The notes under the pieces: generated by a model
Told to the model about the DNA's origin: nothing
Database searches by the model: none
The model's input: only the letters and a program-made list of their open reading frames with translations
Assembly: GCA_949130495.1 (NCBI GenBank)
Contig: CASBWL010000424.1
Location: 308,001-372,000 of the forward strand
DNA: 64,000 bases
From: Sambucus nigra
Lineage: Eukaryota > Streptophyta > Magnoliopsida > Dipsacales > Adoxaceae
Direction: 5' to 3'
Position numbers and translations under genes: made by a program
Shown: piece after piece, positions 24,032 through 34,105 of the stretch
How positions within the stretch are numbered: position 1 is the first letter of the stretch
Layout: every line of letters starts with the position of its first letter

Positions 24032-27011
24032 TGTAATACTCCGTATTTTTGGCTATATTTATTTTTGGGATTAATTAATTAAATGCGTATTAATTGGAAA
24101 TTAATCCGGGTTAAAAATACTAACGAGATGCGAGTTGGTATTTGATTATGTGCATACATGTTTTTATATGAATATTGAATTATGAAATTGTCGTGAGATT
24201 TATATACGGCAATTTGGGAATTTTGTTGAGACGCGTGTGACCGCCGCGTCATGGTGTATTATTCTAATTATAAAAGTGATTTTTATTTCTATTATCCGTA
24301 TAGTCATTTTGAATGCGCCAACACGTCCGGAAGGGTCGAGATAGTCAGAAAACATTAGCCGGGGGTTTAATTTGGGTCCCGGGGTATTTTTAGGCCATAC
24401 CGGCATTATAAAGGGTATTTTGGTAATTTCGTATTTTTTTAGGAATTAAAAGTGACGAAAATTAGTAAAGTAAATCTGATGTGGTTTTGACCCACTAAGC
24501 CACTAACCAACCCATGTTAACCCAATAGGTTACGTAGGTTATTAGAATTAGGTTTCTAATTACTTTTCATAAGAAAACCCTAGCCACCATTAGAGCAAAG
24601 CTTGGAGAGAGAGATAGAAAGGAAATTCTGCAGAAAAAGAGGAAGAGAGCTTCATCATCGTCATCAAAATCTGAGATTTAATCCAGGCAAGTGATTTAAA
24701 TTACATTCTTTATGCAGTGAAAGCTTCTTCCATGTTAGAAATCTTGATAATCAATCTTATTTAAGAGTTAAAGGAAAACCCATGAAATTGGAAGTTATTA
24801 GTTAAATTTTGGGTATAGGTTTGCATGTAGAAACGTTGTTTGAAGATTGAATTCAGAGATTTCATATTTATGTGATGTAACAACGGATTAATTCTGGGAA
24901 TTTATGATGATAATAATCTAGGGTTTATGTTCTTGAAGAGAATTGGGGGAAAATGTAGAAACTTGTGATTTAATGATGTTTAGGATGTATTAATCCCTTA
25001 AAAGATGTTAGTATATGAACTTAGCATGTTTTAGGATGATTAGAGAACTTAAAACATAGTTGGGACGAAGTTTAGAGGAGATTTGAGGAGTAGAAATTGG
25101 GTGAAAAACGATTTTGGAATTTCTGGGCTCGCAGCTGATAGCTCGTTAGAAACCAACCCAGGTCGTTCGAACGAGCTCGTTCGAACGATCTTCTAACGAG
25201 TTGACCAGTCGCTTCTAACGAAAAGGAATTTCGTTCGATACTTCGTTCGAACGAGATCTCGTTAGAAGGTACAGTTCGTTCGAACGAACTGGATCTCGTT
25301 CGAACAGTCTCGTTCGAACGAGACTTCTAACGAGCTGACAGTTTGATCTCGTTCGAACAGCCTCGTTCGAACGAGACTTCTAACGAGCTGGCAGTTTGGG
25401 CCTTTTGGCCTGTTTTGATGTTCGGAGTCCCGTAAACTTGTTCGAGGGTATAGTTAACATTCCTTTAATGATGTATTGAGAGATTTGGGATTTTTGGGTT
25501 ATTATGAGGAGTAAATTATATACGAGTGATTTAAATCAATGAACCGTTTGGGTTGAGACGCGAGTGTCTACTACGACGTGAGAATAAATTTAGAGCGTGT
25601 ATGATTATAAACCGGAATCGTATAAAGTGTGTAAATTATATATTGGTACTAGAATGAGAATAGTACTACAATTAAACTATGGGATTACTAAGACGTGTGT
25701 TTACTTTGTATTGGTATATGAATTGTGTGTATGACATACCTACCATACTTGCTATCCCGGGAAGTTTGCGTTCGCTTAAGTCCCTCTAATCCTTGTGTTG
25801 CTCGGATTTAGACTGGTTACCTTGATGAACATAGGTCATAGAAAGACTTATTGGGATATTAATAAGTCCGCTGATCGTGGGAGCGTAGGTATGTGTGTGA
25901 CCCATGTGATGTGACTGTGTTCGCCTCCATTATTTGTGATTGTTGTTATCTGTGAACTATTCCTGAGAGATTCGGAATATGTGTTCCTTATGTACGTGAT
26001 GTACCGGGATGGATAGCAGAGTATGTGTGCACCGCAGCCTAGTCTGGGGGTGCTTATATTGTGTATTTATGTTGTGGAAAATAGACGCTTAATAAACTGG
26101 AACTTTCATATAGTATTGTGTGTAACTATGAAATAACATAGAGGGATAATCTATAACGAGTTGTATTACCTTTGTATGAGAACTTGAAGCACGTTAAGCC
26201 TTATTTAATTGAGATCGTTATAATGTTAATAGAACCGAGTAATAAGGGTAGGACCTATGACTGTCTAGCTAGATATAATGTCACTTAGCTAGTGGATTGT
26301 GTCGTTGTAGATGGGTACTTACGTTAGGAGTGCACAGTTAGACGAGAGGTGAGAATATCATGTGAGTGCACGTCCTAACATGTACTTTGCATTAAATGTT
26401 TTAAATGTTTTTAAAGCACTTGCAGGATTTTAAAATATCTCCACATTCGGGCTCTGACCCGTTTGCTTTCAAATCTATTTTTCTTGTAAAACCATTTTAG
26501 GTGCCTAGCCACAAGGACACCATGCATAGGATACTCATTCAGGTGACGAGCTGTAGCTGTTTGTGGAAGCTACAGGGATTTGCTTGTAGACGCTTCTATC
26601 ATTTGGATTCTAGATTCATTATTTATCAGTTGTAGGGCATGTTGCCCATTTCTTTTAGAGACATCCTTCCATTTCAGTTTTCAGACTTTGGCATGTATTG
26701 ATTCAGTATTCAGTTTAATTATTTCAGTGGTGGGATTTGTAGTGAGGAGTTTTCCTCCAGACTTTATTTACATATTTTGTTGGTTATTCTATTTACTTCA
26801 TTATGGTGAATGGTGTTATTATTCTTCATTACACTTATTGCATGTTAATCAGACTTAAATTAAAATTTGGCAACTTACTTTTTAAATACTAGGTGGTTAG
26901 TAATCATTAAAATGTTTTCGATGGTGATGCTATTAACTGGACCAACTGGGCATTTTGAATTAATTTGATAAAGGAGTAGCTACCCGGTATTTAATTAGTC
27001 GGGGTGTCACA
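24032..27011 (+). mobile_element. Solo LTR of a Tekay-like Ty3/gypsy element
   Basis: A 2980-bp LTR running TGTAATACTCCG...GGGTGTCACA, flanked by perfect ATTTA duplications at 24027-24031 and 27012-27016. The termini and overall plan resemble the Tekay-like LTRs at 43075-53233 (TGTAATAACCC...GGTTGTCACA), but the sequence is a different family. An AG-rich leader (24595-24660) with a GGCAAGT splice-donor-like site near 24687 suggests transcription starts near 24590. There is no internal region, so the full element was lost by LTR-LTR recombination. An ORF at 26580-26858 is not a convincing gene. Confidence 0.92.
25163..25376. repeat. TCGTTCGAACGA palindrome array in the solo LTR
   Basis: Six perfect copies of the 12-bp palindrome at 25163, 25177, 25243, 25276, 25310 and 25363, and two shortened copies (TCGTTCGAACAG type) near 25296 and 25349. 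Related half-sites TCTAACGAG and CTCGTTAGAA are interspersed. The array spans about 215 bp in the middle of the LTR, roughly 570 bp after the presumed transcription start. Confidence 0.93.
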
Positions 27012-28435
27012 ATTTATAGAGATTTAATGCAAGTGAAGAGAAGAGGAATCCAAAGTCGAGAAATCAACAAAGGAAGGAATGTTAGAGGGCAAAATGGTTA
27101 ATTCGCATCGAGAGTTTGGGCGAGGGACCTCGAGTCTACAAGCGCGTTGGAAGAAAAAGAATCCCAATTCGAGTATCGAATCCGGAGTTATGGAGATTCA
27201 AAGATGAGCAGAAAATCAAGAAAAGAGAAGAAAGAAAAATTTCCATGACCAGACCGGACCGGCCATGCTCAAAACCGAACCGATACGGAGGTGATTTGAA
27301 CACTGTATGAAATTAAACACCGGACCAATCCAGATAATGATGAAAATGAATCGGCCCGATGCCCTTAGGAGCCCCGCATAAAAATGAGGCCCGGACCGAT
27401 CCGTTTAAAGAAGAAGCCAAACCGATAAAGATTCTTCCATACCGAATCGAAGAATTCCCACCGAACCGGTCTGGTCGTGATTTTCCCAGATTTTTCATTT
27501 TTAATTTAGAGTTTTACTTGGTTCAAACTCTTATAAATTTCTTGGTGTATTTATATTAACTTATTGTCAAACATTAAGAGGTTGGAATAATATTAGTTTT
27601 AAAAAGGGTCTTGCATTCAAGAACCCTAGTTTTGAAGATTGGTTGCAATTAATTCAAAATTCAAGTTTATTTCCAGATTTCTTTATTTCAAGTAACATTT
27701 AGTTTTTTATTTCAATTTCCTTCGTTGTTAGTTTAATTAGTTATTAATTCCTAGTTTTCCATTCTCAATTTAAAAAAATTCTTCTCAAATTTTTGAAATT
27801 AGTCATGAATTCCTGCACTTTAAAAATTGAGTTTTTATTGAATTTAAACATGTCCAACTAAGTTTTTAAGGGTTGGGGGTGCATGAACCTAACCCGATGT
27901 AATTTACCCATGTAGAATCTCGTTTGCACTAGGTAATCGGGGGTATTTATGTATGTAATACGCGTGTAGCTATTTAGCACCGCTTTATTTTTTCCTTTGA
28001 TTATGTATTTTGCGAACTTGTATCCTCATTTATGTAACGCTTAGGATTAATAAAGATCGGATTCAATTAAAATTTTAATTCGAAAGTCTAGCATTTTATA
28101 CGGTAAATGTATTAGGGTTCGGGGGATTGTAACCCGACCTATCTTTCCCTTATTCATATTTCATTCTTTCAGTAGATTTTTTCTTTGCATTTAGTTTAGT
28201 TGGTAGTTAATTTGAGTTTATTTATAGTTAGTAGTTTTTCCATTCATCCTAATCACCTTTTCCATTTCTTTCGAGAGTCAATTTTAGGGTTAGTCATATG
28301 TTCCTTGTCATTACGATTACTCATCCTAGTTCCCTATGGAGACGATCCCTAGTTACTGGGTTTATTAGTAATGCGATAGGCTTGCACTTGAGCTTATATA
28401 GCATTCACACTAGATACACATTTGTGGTCGCGTCA

Positions 28436-29810
28436 GATACCGAGCGAGAGAGAAAATTTGGGTTTGTATATATATATATATATTGGATATATTGGTCGCT
28501 TGTGTCAGTGTGGATCAGTTCAGTTGAGGATCAGTAGGGTGTTTAATGATTCACCCTACCCTTCACAACCTTTTTCTCAACGTATCTTGATCTTTCCACA
28601 ACAAAAAACAAATCTCTTGGCACACTTACTTGTGGAACTACAATTGACCCATTAAAAGACCGCCTCTTCATGATTCTTTATGTCGTGATCCTATTTGCTC
28701 TGTAGTGTCCATAATAACAAGCATATGGGGTTGATGTTGCCTGATTGCCAGCATGGGTTGACCCATTGATGGTGGTACTTAAGCTCCGAAGGGGCAACAC
28801 TGAAAACCCGTACCATTACAAGTGACCAACTTCATGACCTGATTGACCGAGGGATGCATGTAAGAAAATTTTCTTAGCAGATTTATCAATATCTATGGAA
28901 GTTGTGTTTGGTTTTCGATATTGATAAAAAATTAAAAGTTTTCCATCTTGTACCAACACATACTTTTAGTAACAAACCAATTTTTTACTTACTAACATTA
29001 TTTTACCATTATTAATTTATTACCAAATTTGCGTTCCTTATTGATTTTAGTTTACAAATTATAAAAAAATAAGAAAAATATTTGTACCCGTTTCTTCCCT
29101 CCAAATGAAAAGACCTTGATTCACATTTTTACACTTTGGTCCAACGCCTCTCTTCCCTTCTAACGAAAAACCATAATTGTGGAATTCGTGTAATGGAATT
29201 TATGTATGTAGAGGCCTCACAAGGCATATCCAGTTGAGCTACCTCACTTTCATTCGTCGGATAAATCCAGACACGCAACACTTGTTCGCCCATGAATTGG
29301 CAAAATGTAAGACTTCACTTTTTTATGATATCACCTATGTTGAGCACTTGAATATCAATTTTCTAAAAAATGTTCAACAATCCAGTTTATTTTGTTTGAA
29401 AGTGTACGAAAAGGACAACTAACAACTTGGAATTTGGTGTAGATAGGGACTGACTATTTTAGTATTGCTTATTTGGGATTTTGGTGCATATTTGTCAATA
29501 TCTATTCAAGCACAATTATTTTGCTTGAATAGTTTTAGAGGCCCACTATTTTAGGTCATACAATTCATTTCTAAGGCCAATGGTTGTCCACTTAGATGCC
29601 TATTGACTCATCTACAGGTTGTTTTCCTATTGACTAGTATTTCTTTGTTTGTACCTAAATGCATGATTGTTTTCTAGCTGTAATATACATTTATGAAATT
29701 CTCTTCTAAAGTCATAAATACGTTAACTGGTGTTTTCTATTCAAAAGTAAAAAAAAAAAAATTAGTGTATAACCATGTCATAACATGTTGAGTATGATAC
29801 TAATGAATTA
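28436..29810. other. Host-like flanking DNA right of Ath-1
   Basis: AT-rich sequence with no gene I can support. A (TA)n run is at 28468-28483. A short coding-like stretch near 28785-28860 (+; KTRTITSDQLHDLIDRGMH followed by GTAAG) could be an exon scrap, but I do not recognise it. The segment 29320-29810 has diverged relatives at about 31040-31340 and 33850-34030. Confidence 0.5.
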
Positions 29811-30006
29811 AGGCCTAGTTTGATTACGCAAATTGTTTGATTATGACTAGGTTTGGTTGAGTAAATTGTTTAATTAAGTAAATTGGTTCATTGTGAATCA
29901 GTGAATTCAATTTAATGGATTTGAAACGAGTTTAAATCCAATTTTACGCGATGTTTAGTAATCTGAAATTGATGTTAAGGTTCAATCAGAAGATAAATTA
30001 AAAACG

Positions 30007-30058
<52 letters not shown>

Positions 30059-31035
30059 ACACACACAGACGGAGAGGGATAGGGATGACCATATGTGAAA
30101 TGCTCATATTTTAAATGGATGCATTTCACGTTTCTAGTGAAATGCTCCAATTTCAGATTTTACACATAAGCTAAAATGGGACAATAAATGAATCATTGCA
30201 TTAATGAAACCAAACACAATTACTGTAAATGAGTCAATTTATAAATTTGGGACAACCAAACGGGGACTATATAAATTGGTTCATTGTGAATTGCAAATGA
30301 GTGGATTGAAATGAGTTTAAATCCAATTTTCCGTGGCCCCGTTTGGTTATCTGTAAATTTCTCCATTTATAAATTGAACCATTAATTATGTTTGGTTCTA
30401 TTAATTAAATGATTCATTAAGGCAATGTTTGGTTGCACAAATTATTTAATTATATAAATTGCTTCATTGTGAATTAATGAATTGCAAATGGATGGATGTG
30501 AAATGAGTTTAATCCAGTTTTACGCGATGTTTGGTAATCTGAAATTGAAGTTAAGGTTCAAGAAGAAAAAAATAAATACAAATGAAGATTGAGAGAGATT
30601 ACCGATAGGGATGAGCATATGTGGAATTCTCCTATTTCAAATTGACGCATTTCACATTTTTAGTAAAATGTTCCAATTTTCATATTTTACAAATAAGCTA
30701 AAAGGAAAAAAAATAATGAATTGTTTCATTAATGAAATCAAACATAATTAATGAGCTATTTTGTAAATTGGTCAATTTATAAATGATTCAATTTACTATT
30801 TGGGGACAACCAAATGCGACATAATTGACCCATTTTATCTCATGTGTAAAATCTGAAATTAAGGCATTTCACAACAAATGTAAAATGCATCCATTTGAAA
30901 TAGGAGCATTTCACACATGCTCATCCCTATTCGTAAGCTCTCTCTATGTGTGTGTCTCTCTCTATCTCTCTCAATATCCATTTTTTTTATAACTTTTTTT
31001 CTAATTGAACCTTAACATCAATTTTATTTTATAAT
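29811..31035. mobile_element. Cluster of nested MITEs of one family
   Basis: Four copies of one small terminal-inverted-repeat element of about 400 bp. Copy A (29850-30264) sits inside a copy whose remains are 29811-29849 and 30270-30332. Copy B (30421-30820) sits inside an inverted copy whose remains are 30333-30420 and 30821-31035. The ends read like GTTTGGTTG...CAACCAAAC. GACTA flanks copy A on both sides. Removing each inner copy rejoins the outer sequence. There are no ORFs; the superfamily is uncertain (Tourist-like or hAT-like). Confidence 0.75.
30011..30069. repeat. (GA)n then (CA)n microsatellite
   Basis: A GA run of about 23 units (30011-30057) followed by a short CA run, inside MITE copy A. 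The inverted outer copy of the second pair has GT and CT runs at the matching place (about 30937-30972), so the tract belongs to the element and has expanded here. Confidence 0.95.
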
Positions 31036-33493
31036 TTCACATGTGTTGAGCACTTTGATATCAATTTTGTAAACAATGTTCAACCATTTTATTTGTTTGA
31101 AAAATGTTAGAAAATGACAAATAAAAACTAGTAATTTGGTTCAGATAGGGGCTGGGTTTGAATAGTTTTAGAGGCCCAGTATTTAGGTCTTAGAATTCAT
31201 TTTTATAGACAGTGGTTGTCCACTTTGATTGTCATTAGCTCGTCTACGGGTTGCTGTCGAATTGATTAGTTTTACTGTACAATTGTATTGATGGTTGTTG
31301 TTGTAGAACTTGAACTCGTCTAGAGGTTGTTGTCCAACTGATTTTTTTTTAAATGCAAATTGTACACATTATGGGTGTAGATTGTTTTAGCAAGCTGAAC
31401 ACAAATTTAAGATACTACATTGCGTCTTTGGCACTCTACATAGCCCATTCCATTTTGCATTTTCACATTGAATATTTAACTTTACAATTTTATGTTCCCT
31501 CACCTCTCAAACATTTATTTAGCTTGTCTATAGCTTTAAAGGTTGGTTCCTAATTTGAATAAATACATAAAATATATCACCTTAGGCTTTGCACCAAATT
31601 ATAACCAAATAGGTAAATGATATAAATAGAATTTTTTACATAAGATTGAACACTTTTAACACATTCAAAAGGGCTCGGAATGGTCTCATATCATAGAAGT
31701 TAGAACCATCTATTACAAAAATCAAACTAAAGTAACTATACTAATTTATAACAAATTGTCATAAAACAATACTAGCAAAATTGTTTTCATCCCATAAAGT
31801 GCACAATGAATCTACTGGTATTCACGAATATGAATAACATACAAAATAACTTTTCAAATATGATGTATAAACATTACTTTAGGGCCGCAAATGAAAAAAG
31901 AAAATGCAATGTTAAACCCAATATCCATATATATTTCATTTTGAATACCCATTATTTGGACCTGCATATGTCTGGTATTGCTTAGGTTAATGAACCTATC
32001 CACACTAAAAGTTAGTTCAATATGACTTGCGAGGGTCTCATTAGATAATCAAGAGTTGTATGATGTAATTTATTTACATTCACACTACAACAGGTAAGAG
32101 AAAATTTTCAAACAGAGTCACTTTTCAATTCACAAAATTGGATTATCCAGTTTGTATTAATAAATAATTTCACTTATCCAGGTAATTCAAATGAATTAGC
32201 TATGTTAATTCCTCTTGTTAATCTGTTTTCATGTGTTTGTGAACTGAATTTGTATTGACCTTACCTGGTATTTTATTTTGAATCCATTACATGGGCCCGA
32301 ATTTCAAATTTTTAGATTTTTATGCTAACCCAATAACGGTTCTCATCCTAACAAATGTCAGCATCATAGAAAACATGAACCGTGTGAAAATTTTAGGGCT
32401 AACTAATCACTTATATCAACAGTAATAGAAAAAATATAGTAGAATTATTGAACATATTATGAAAGATGATGATCAAGGACAAAAGTCTAATAAGGTGGCA
32501 TATACAATTGTGAAAAAATACTTAACAGCCATGTGTACCTATCGGATTTATGGTGTAGAACTCAAATGAGTAGAGAGGAGGTACTAACCTATATAAATTT
32601 AGATAATATTAACAATTAATAATTAGATTAAGAGAACTGTTATCTAACCAAATCCAAAGGCGTGCCAAAAGTGTAAAGCACCCACTCACGCATTTGACCA
32701 AACACCTATCAAGGCTGCCATAAACTATGAAATTGGCAAAGTTTAACTTAAGGATCAACACAGAAGTGTGTCTCCAAGTAACAACATAGATAATTTTGAA
32801 AACTATATTGATTAGTCAGTAAAAAAGTATGAAATAAACAAACGAAGAAAATACCTCAATGGCGGGAAGAACGGTGACTAAGAGGCAATTGTATAATGTG
32901 TGAGGGCAACCGAAGAGCAAAGAATCAACCTTTTAGTAAAATAATTTGTCATTTGTCATTTTAGGAATTCTCAACAGCATATAATCTCAGCTGGGATGAA
33001 GATCGATGATGTGATTGCTAAGGTTATGGGGGATATGTTCATGTTGTTGGAGAGAGGTGAATATGTTACTTTATGGCTAAATTGTTATTTGATATGACAT
33101 GTTCTTATGCTGATGTATTGGTGTGGGGAATATAAGCTAAAACTGTGTTGACATTGTGACTCGGCCACTAAGTATTTTTAGTAGTAATGCTATGAAGTAT
33201 ACTTGATTGTACTTTATGTTTGATTAGATAATCGTTAGGATTGGTCTCACAAATTATATTAATATGATCAAACAATCTAACATACTAATTTTGATACGTG
33301 TTTCTAAAATTGTTAATATTTTTCATGTGTTGTTCAAGGGTGGATCAGTGAAAATTTTCAATAGTGTTGACATTATTAGGTGTTGAAGTTTGATTTAGTT
33401 ACTTCACTGATGACATATTATTTTTGTATTTCGTGATACTAAATTATTTATTTTTTTCTAATTTGTTGGGAAACTTTCAAAGTTATTTTCTTG
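31036..33493. other. AT-rich intergenic DNA
   Basis: No gene, RNA or complete element seen. The first 300 bases resemble 29320-29640. Elsewhere there are only short open frames and A/T-rich runs. Confidence 0.5.
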
Positions 33494-33512
33494 ACTAATA
33501 TGTATGTTAGAG

Positions 33513-33668
33513 TTCGTACCTTGGTGTGATGGCAACTGCCCTCGCCCGAGCTACGGCTGGTCTTGGGTTCGAGACATGGGAGCAGCCTCTCCACAAATAG
33601 GGGTAACGCATGCCGACATCCGCTTCTCCTAAACCCCAGTTAATCAGAAACCTTGTGCACTGGGTACA
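33513..33668 (+). mobile_element. SINE (Au-like, tRNA-derived)
   Basis: A 156-bp non-coding retroposon. An internal Pol III B box is visible as GGGTTCGAGAC near 33568, with an A-box-like TTGGTGTGATGG near the start. The body AGCAGCCTCTCCACAAATAG and the end TTGTGCACTGGGTAC resemble plant Au SINEs. It is flanked by a perfect 19-bp duplication ACTAATATGTATGTTAGAG at 33494-33512 and 33669-33687, the mark of L1-driven insertion. The family name is from memory of the consensus. Confidence 0.88.
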
Positions 33669-33687
33669 ACTAATATGTATGTTAGAG

Positions 33688-34031
33688 AGATTTTGTTTAA
33701 TTTAATGCCGGTGGACTAATAATATATATCATTATTGGGATGTTAAACATGAACTTTGCTTCTTACAAACCACATAACTAATTTTTCCCAACATAAAATT
33801 GGCAAGTTGTTGATGGACTTGAGAGTTGAGGTTTACTAACTGCGGATACTCATAAATTAGTATTTATTTGTTTGCATCCAAATGTATGGTAGTTTTCTAG
33901 TTGTAATATATGTTTATGAAATTCTCTTGTAAAGTCATAAATACGTCAACTAGTGTTTTCTATTCTAAAGTAAAAACAAATTAATTGATGTTGTGACTTG
34001 TTTTATAGAAGGTTGAATATGATGCTAATGA
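33688..34031. other. AT-rich intergenic DNA
   Basis: No gene seen. The part at 33850-34030 is a diverged copy of 29620-29808. The LINE poly-A tail abuts its right end. Confidence 0.5.
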
Positions 34032-34105
34032 TTTTTTTTTTGATAATTAAATGCCATTAAGAAAACTCGCAAAGGGTGTGAATCCGTATACAGGGAGTAT
34101 ACCAA

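Larger units (their letters stand above)
21259..28435 (+). mobile_element. Athila-type retrotransposon Ath-1, right part
   Basis: Continuation of Ath-1 after the nested element. It starts with the CACCA target duplication and the last codons of the downstream ORF, then a long non-coding 3' spacer, a purine tract, and the 3' LTR (23881-28435), which itself carries a solo LTR insertion. The 3' LTR ends at the same GTCA-type terminus as the nested Athila LTRs. The next bases (GATAC) would be the right half of the target duplication, but the left half lies outside the window. Confidence 0.85.
23881..28435 (+). repeat. 3' LTR of Ath-1, interrupted by a solo LTR
   Basis: LTR starting TGATTAGGCC at 23881 after the purine tract and ending GTCA at 28435. 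The segment 24032-27016 (solo LTR plus one target copy) is foreign. Removing it leaves about 1.57 kb, the length of the Ath-2 LTRs. The right-hand part aligns with the 5' LTR at 1-1207. Decayed ACCGGTC-type palindromes are at 27250-27475. Confidence 0.9.

Noticed and set aside
25163..25376. CRISPR-like array
   Set aside because: The units are palindromes with irregular spacing inside a plant retrotransposon LTR; no cas genes and not a prokaryote.
24032..27011. Full gypsy element in the Ath-1 3' LTR
   Set aside because: There is no PBS, gag-pol or second LTR; one LTR with an ATTTA duplication is a solo LTR.
28468..28483. TATA-box promoter after the Ath-1 LTR
   Set aside because: A plain (TA)n run with no gene downstream that I can support.
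33513..33668. tRNA gene
   Set aside because: It has a B box, but no cloverleaf fold or proper A box; the target duplications and tail identify a SINE.
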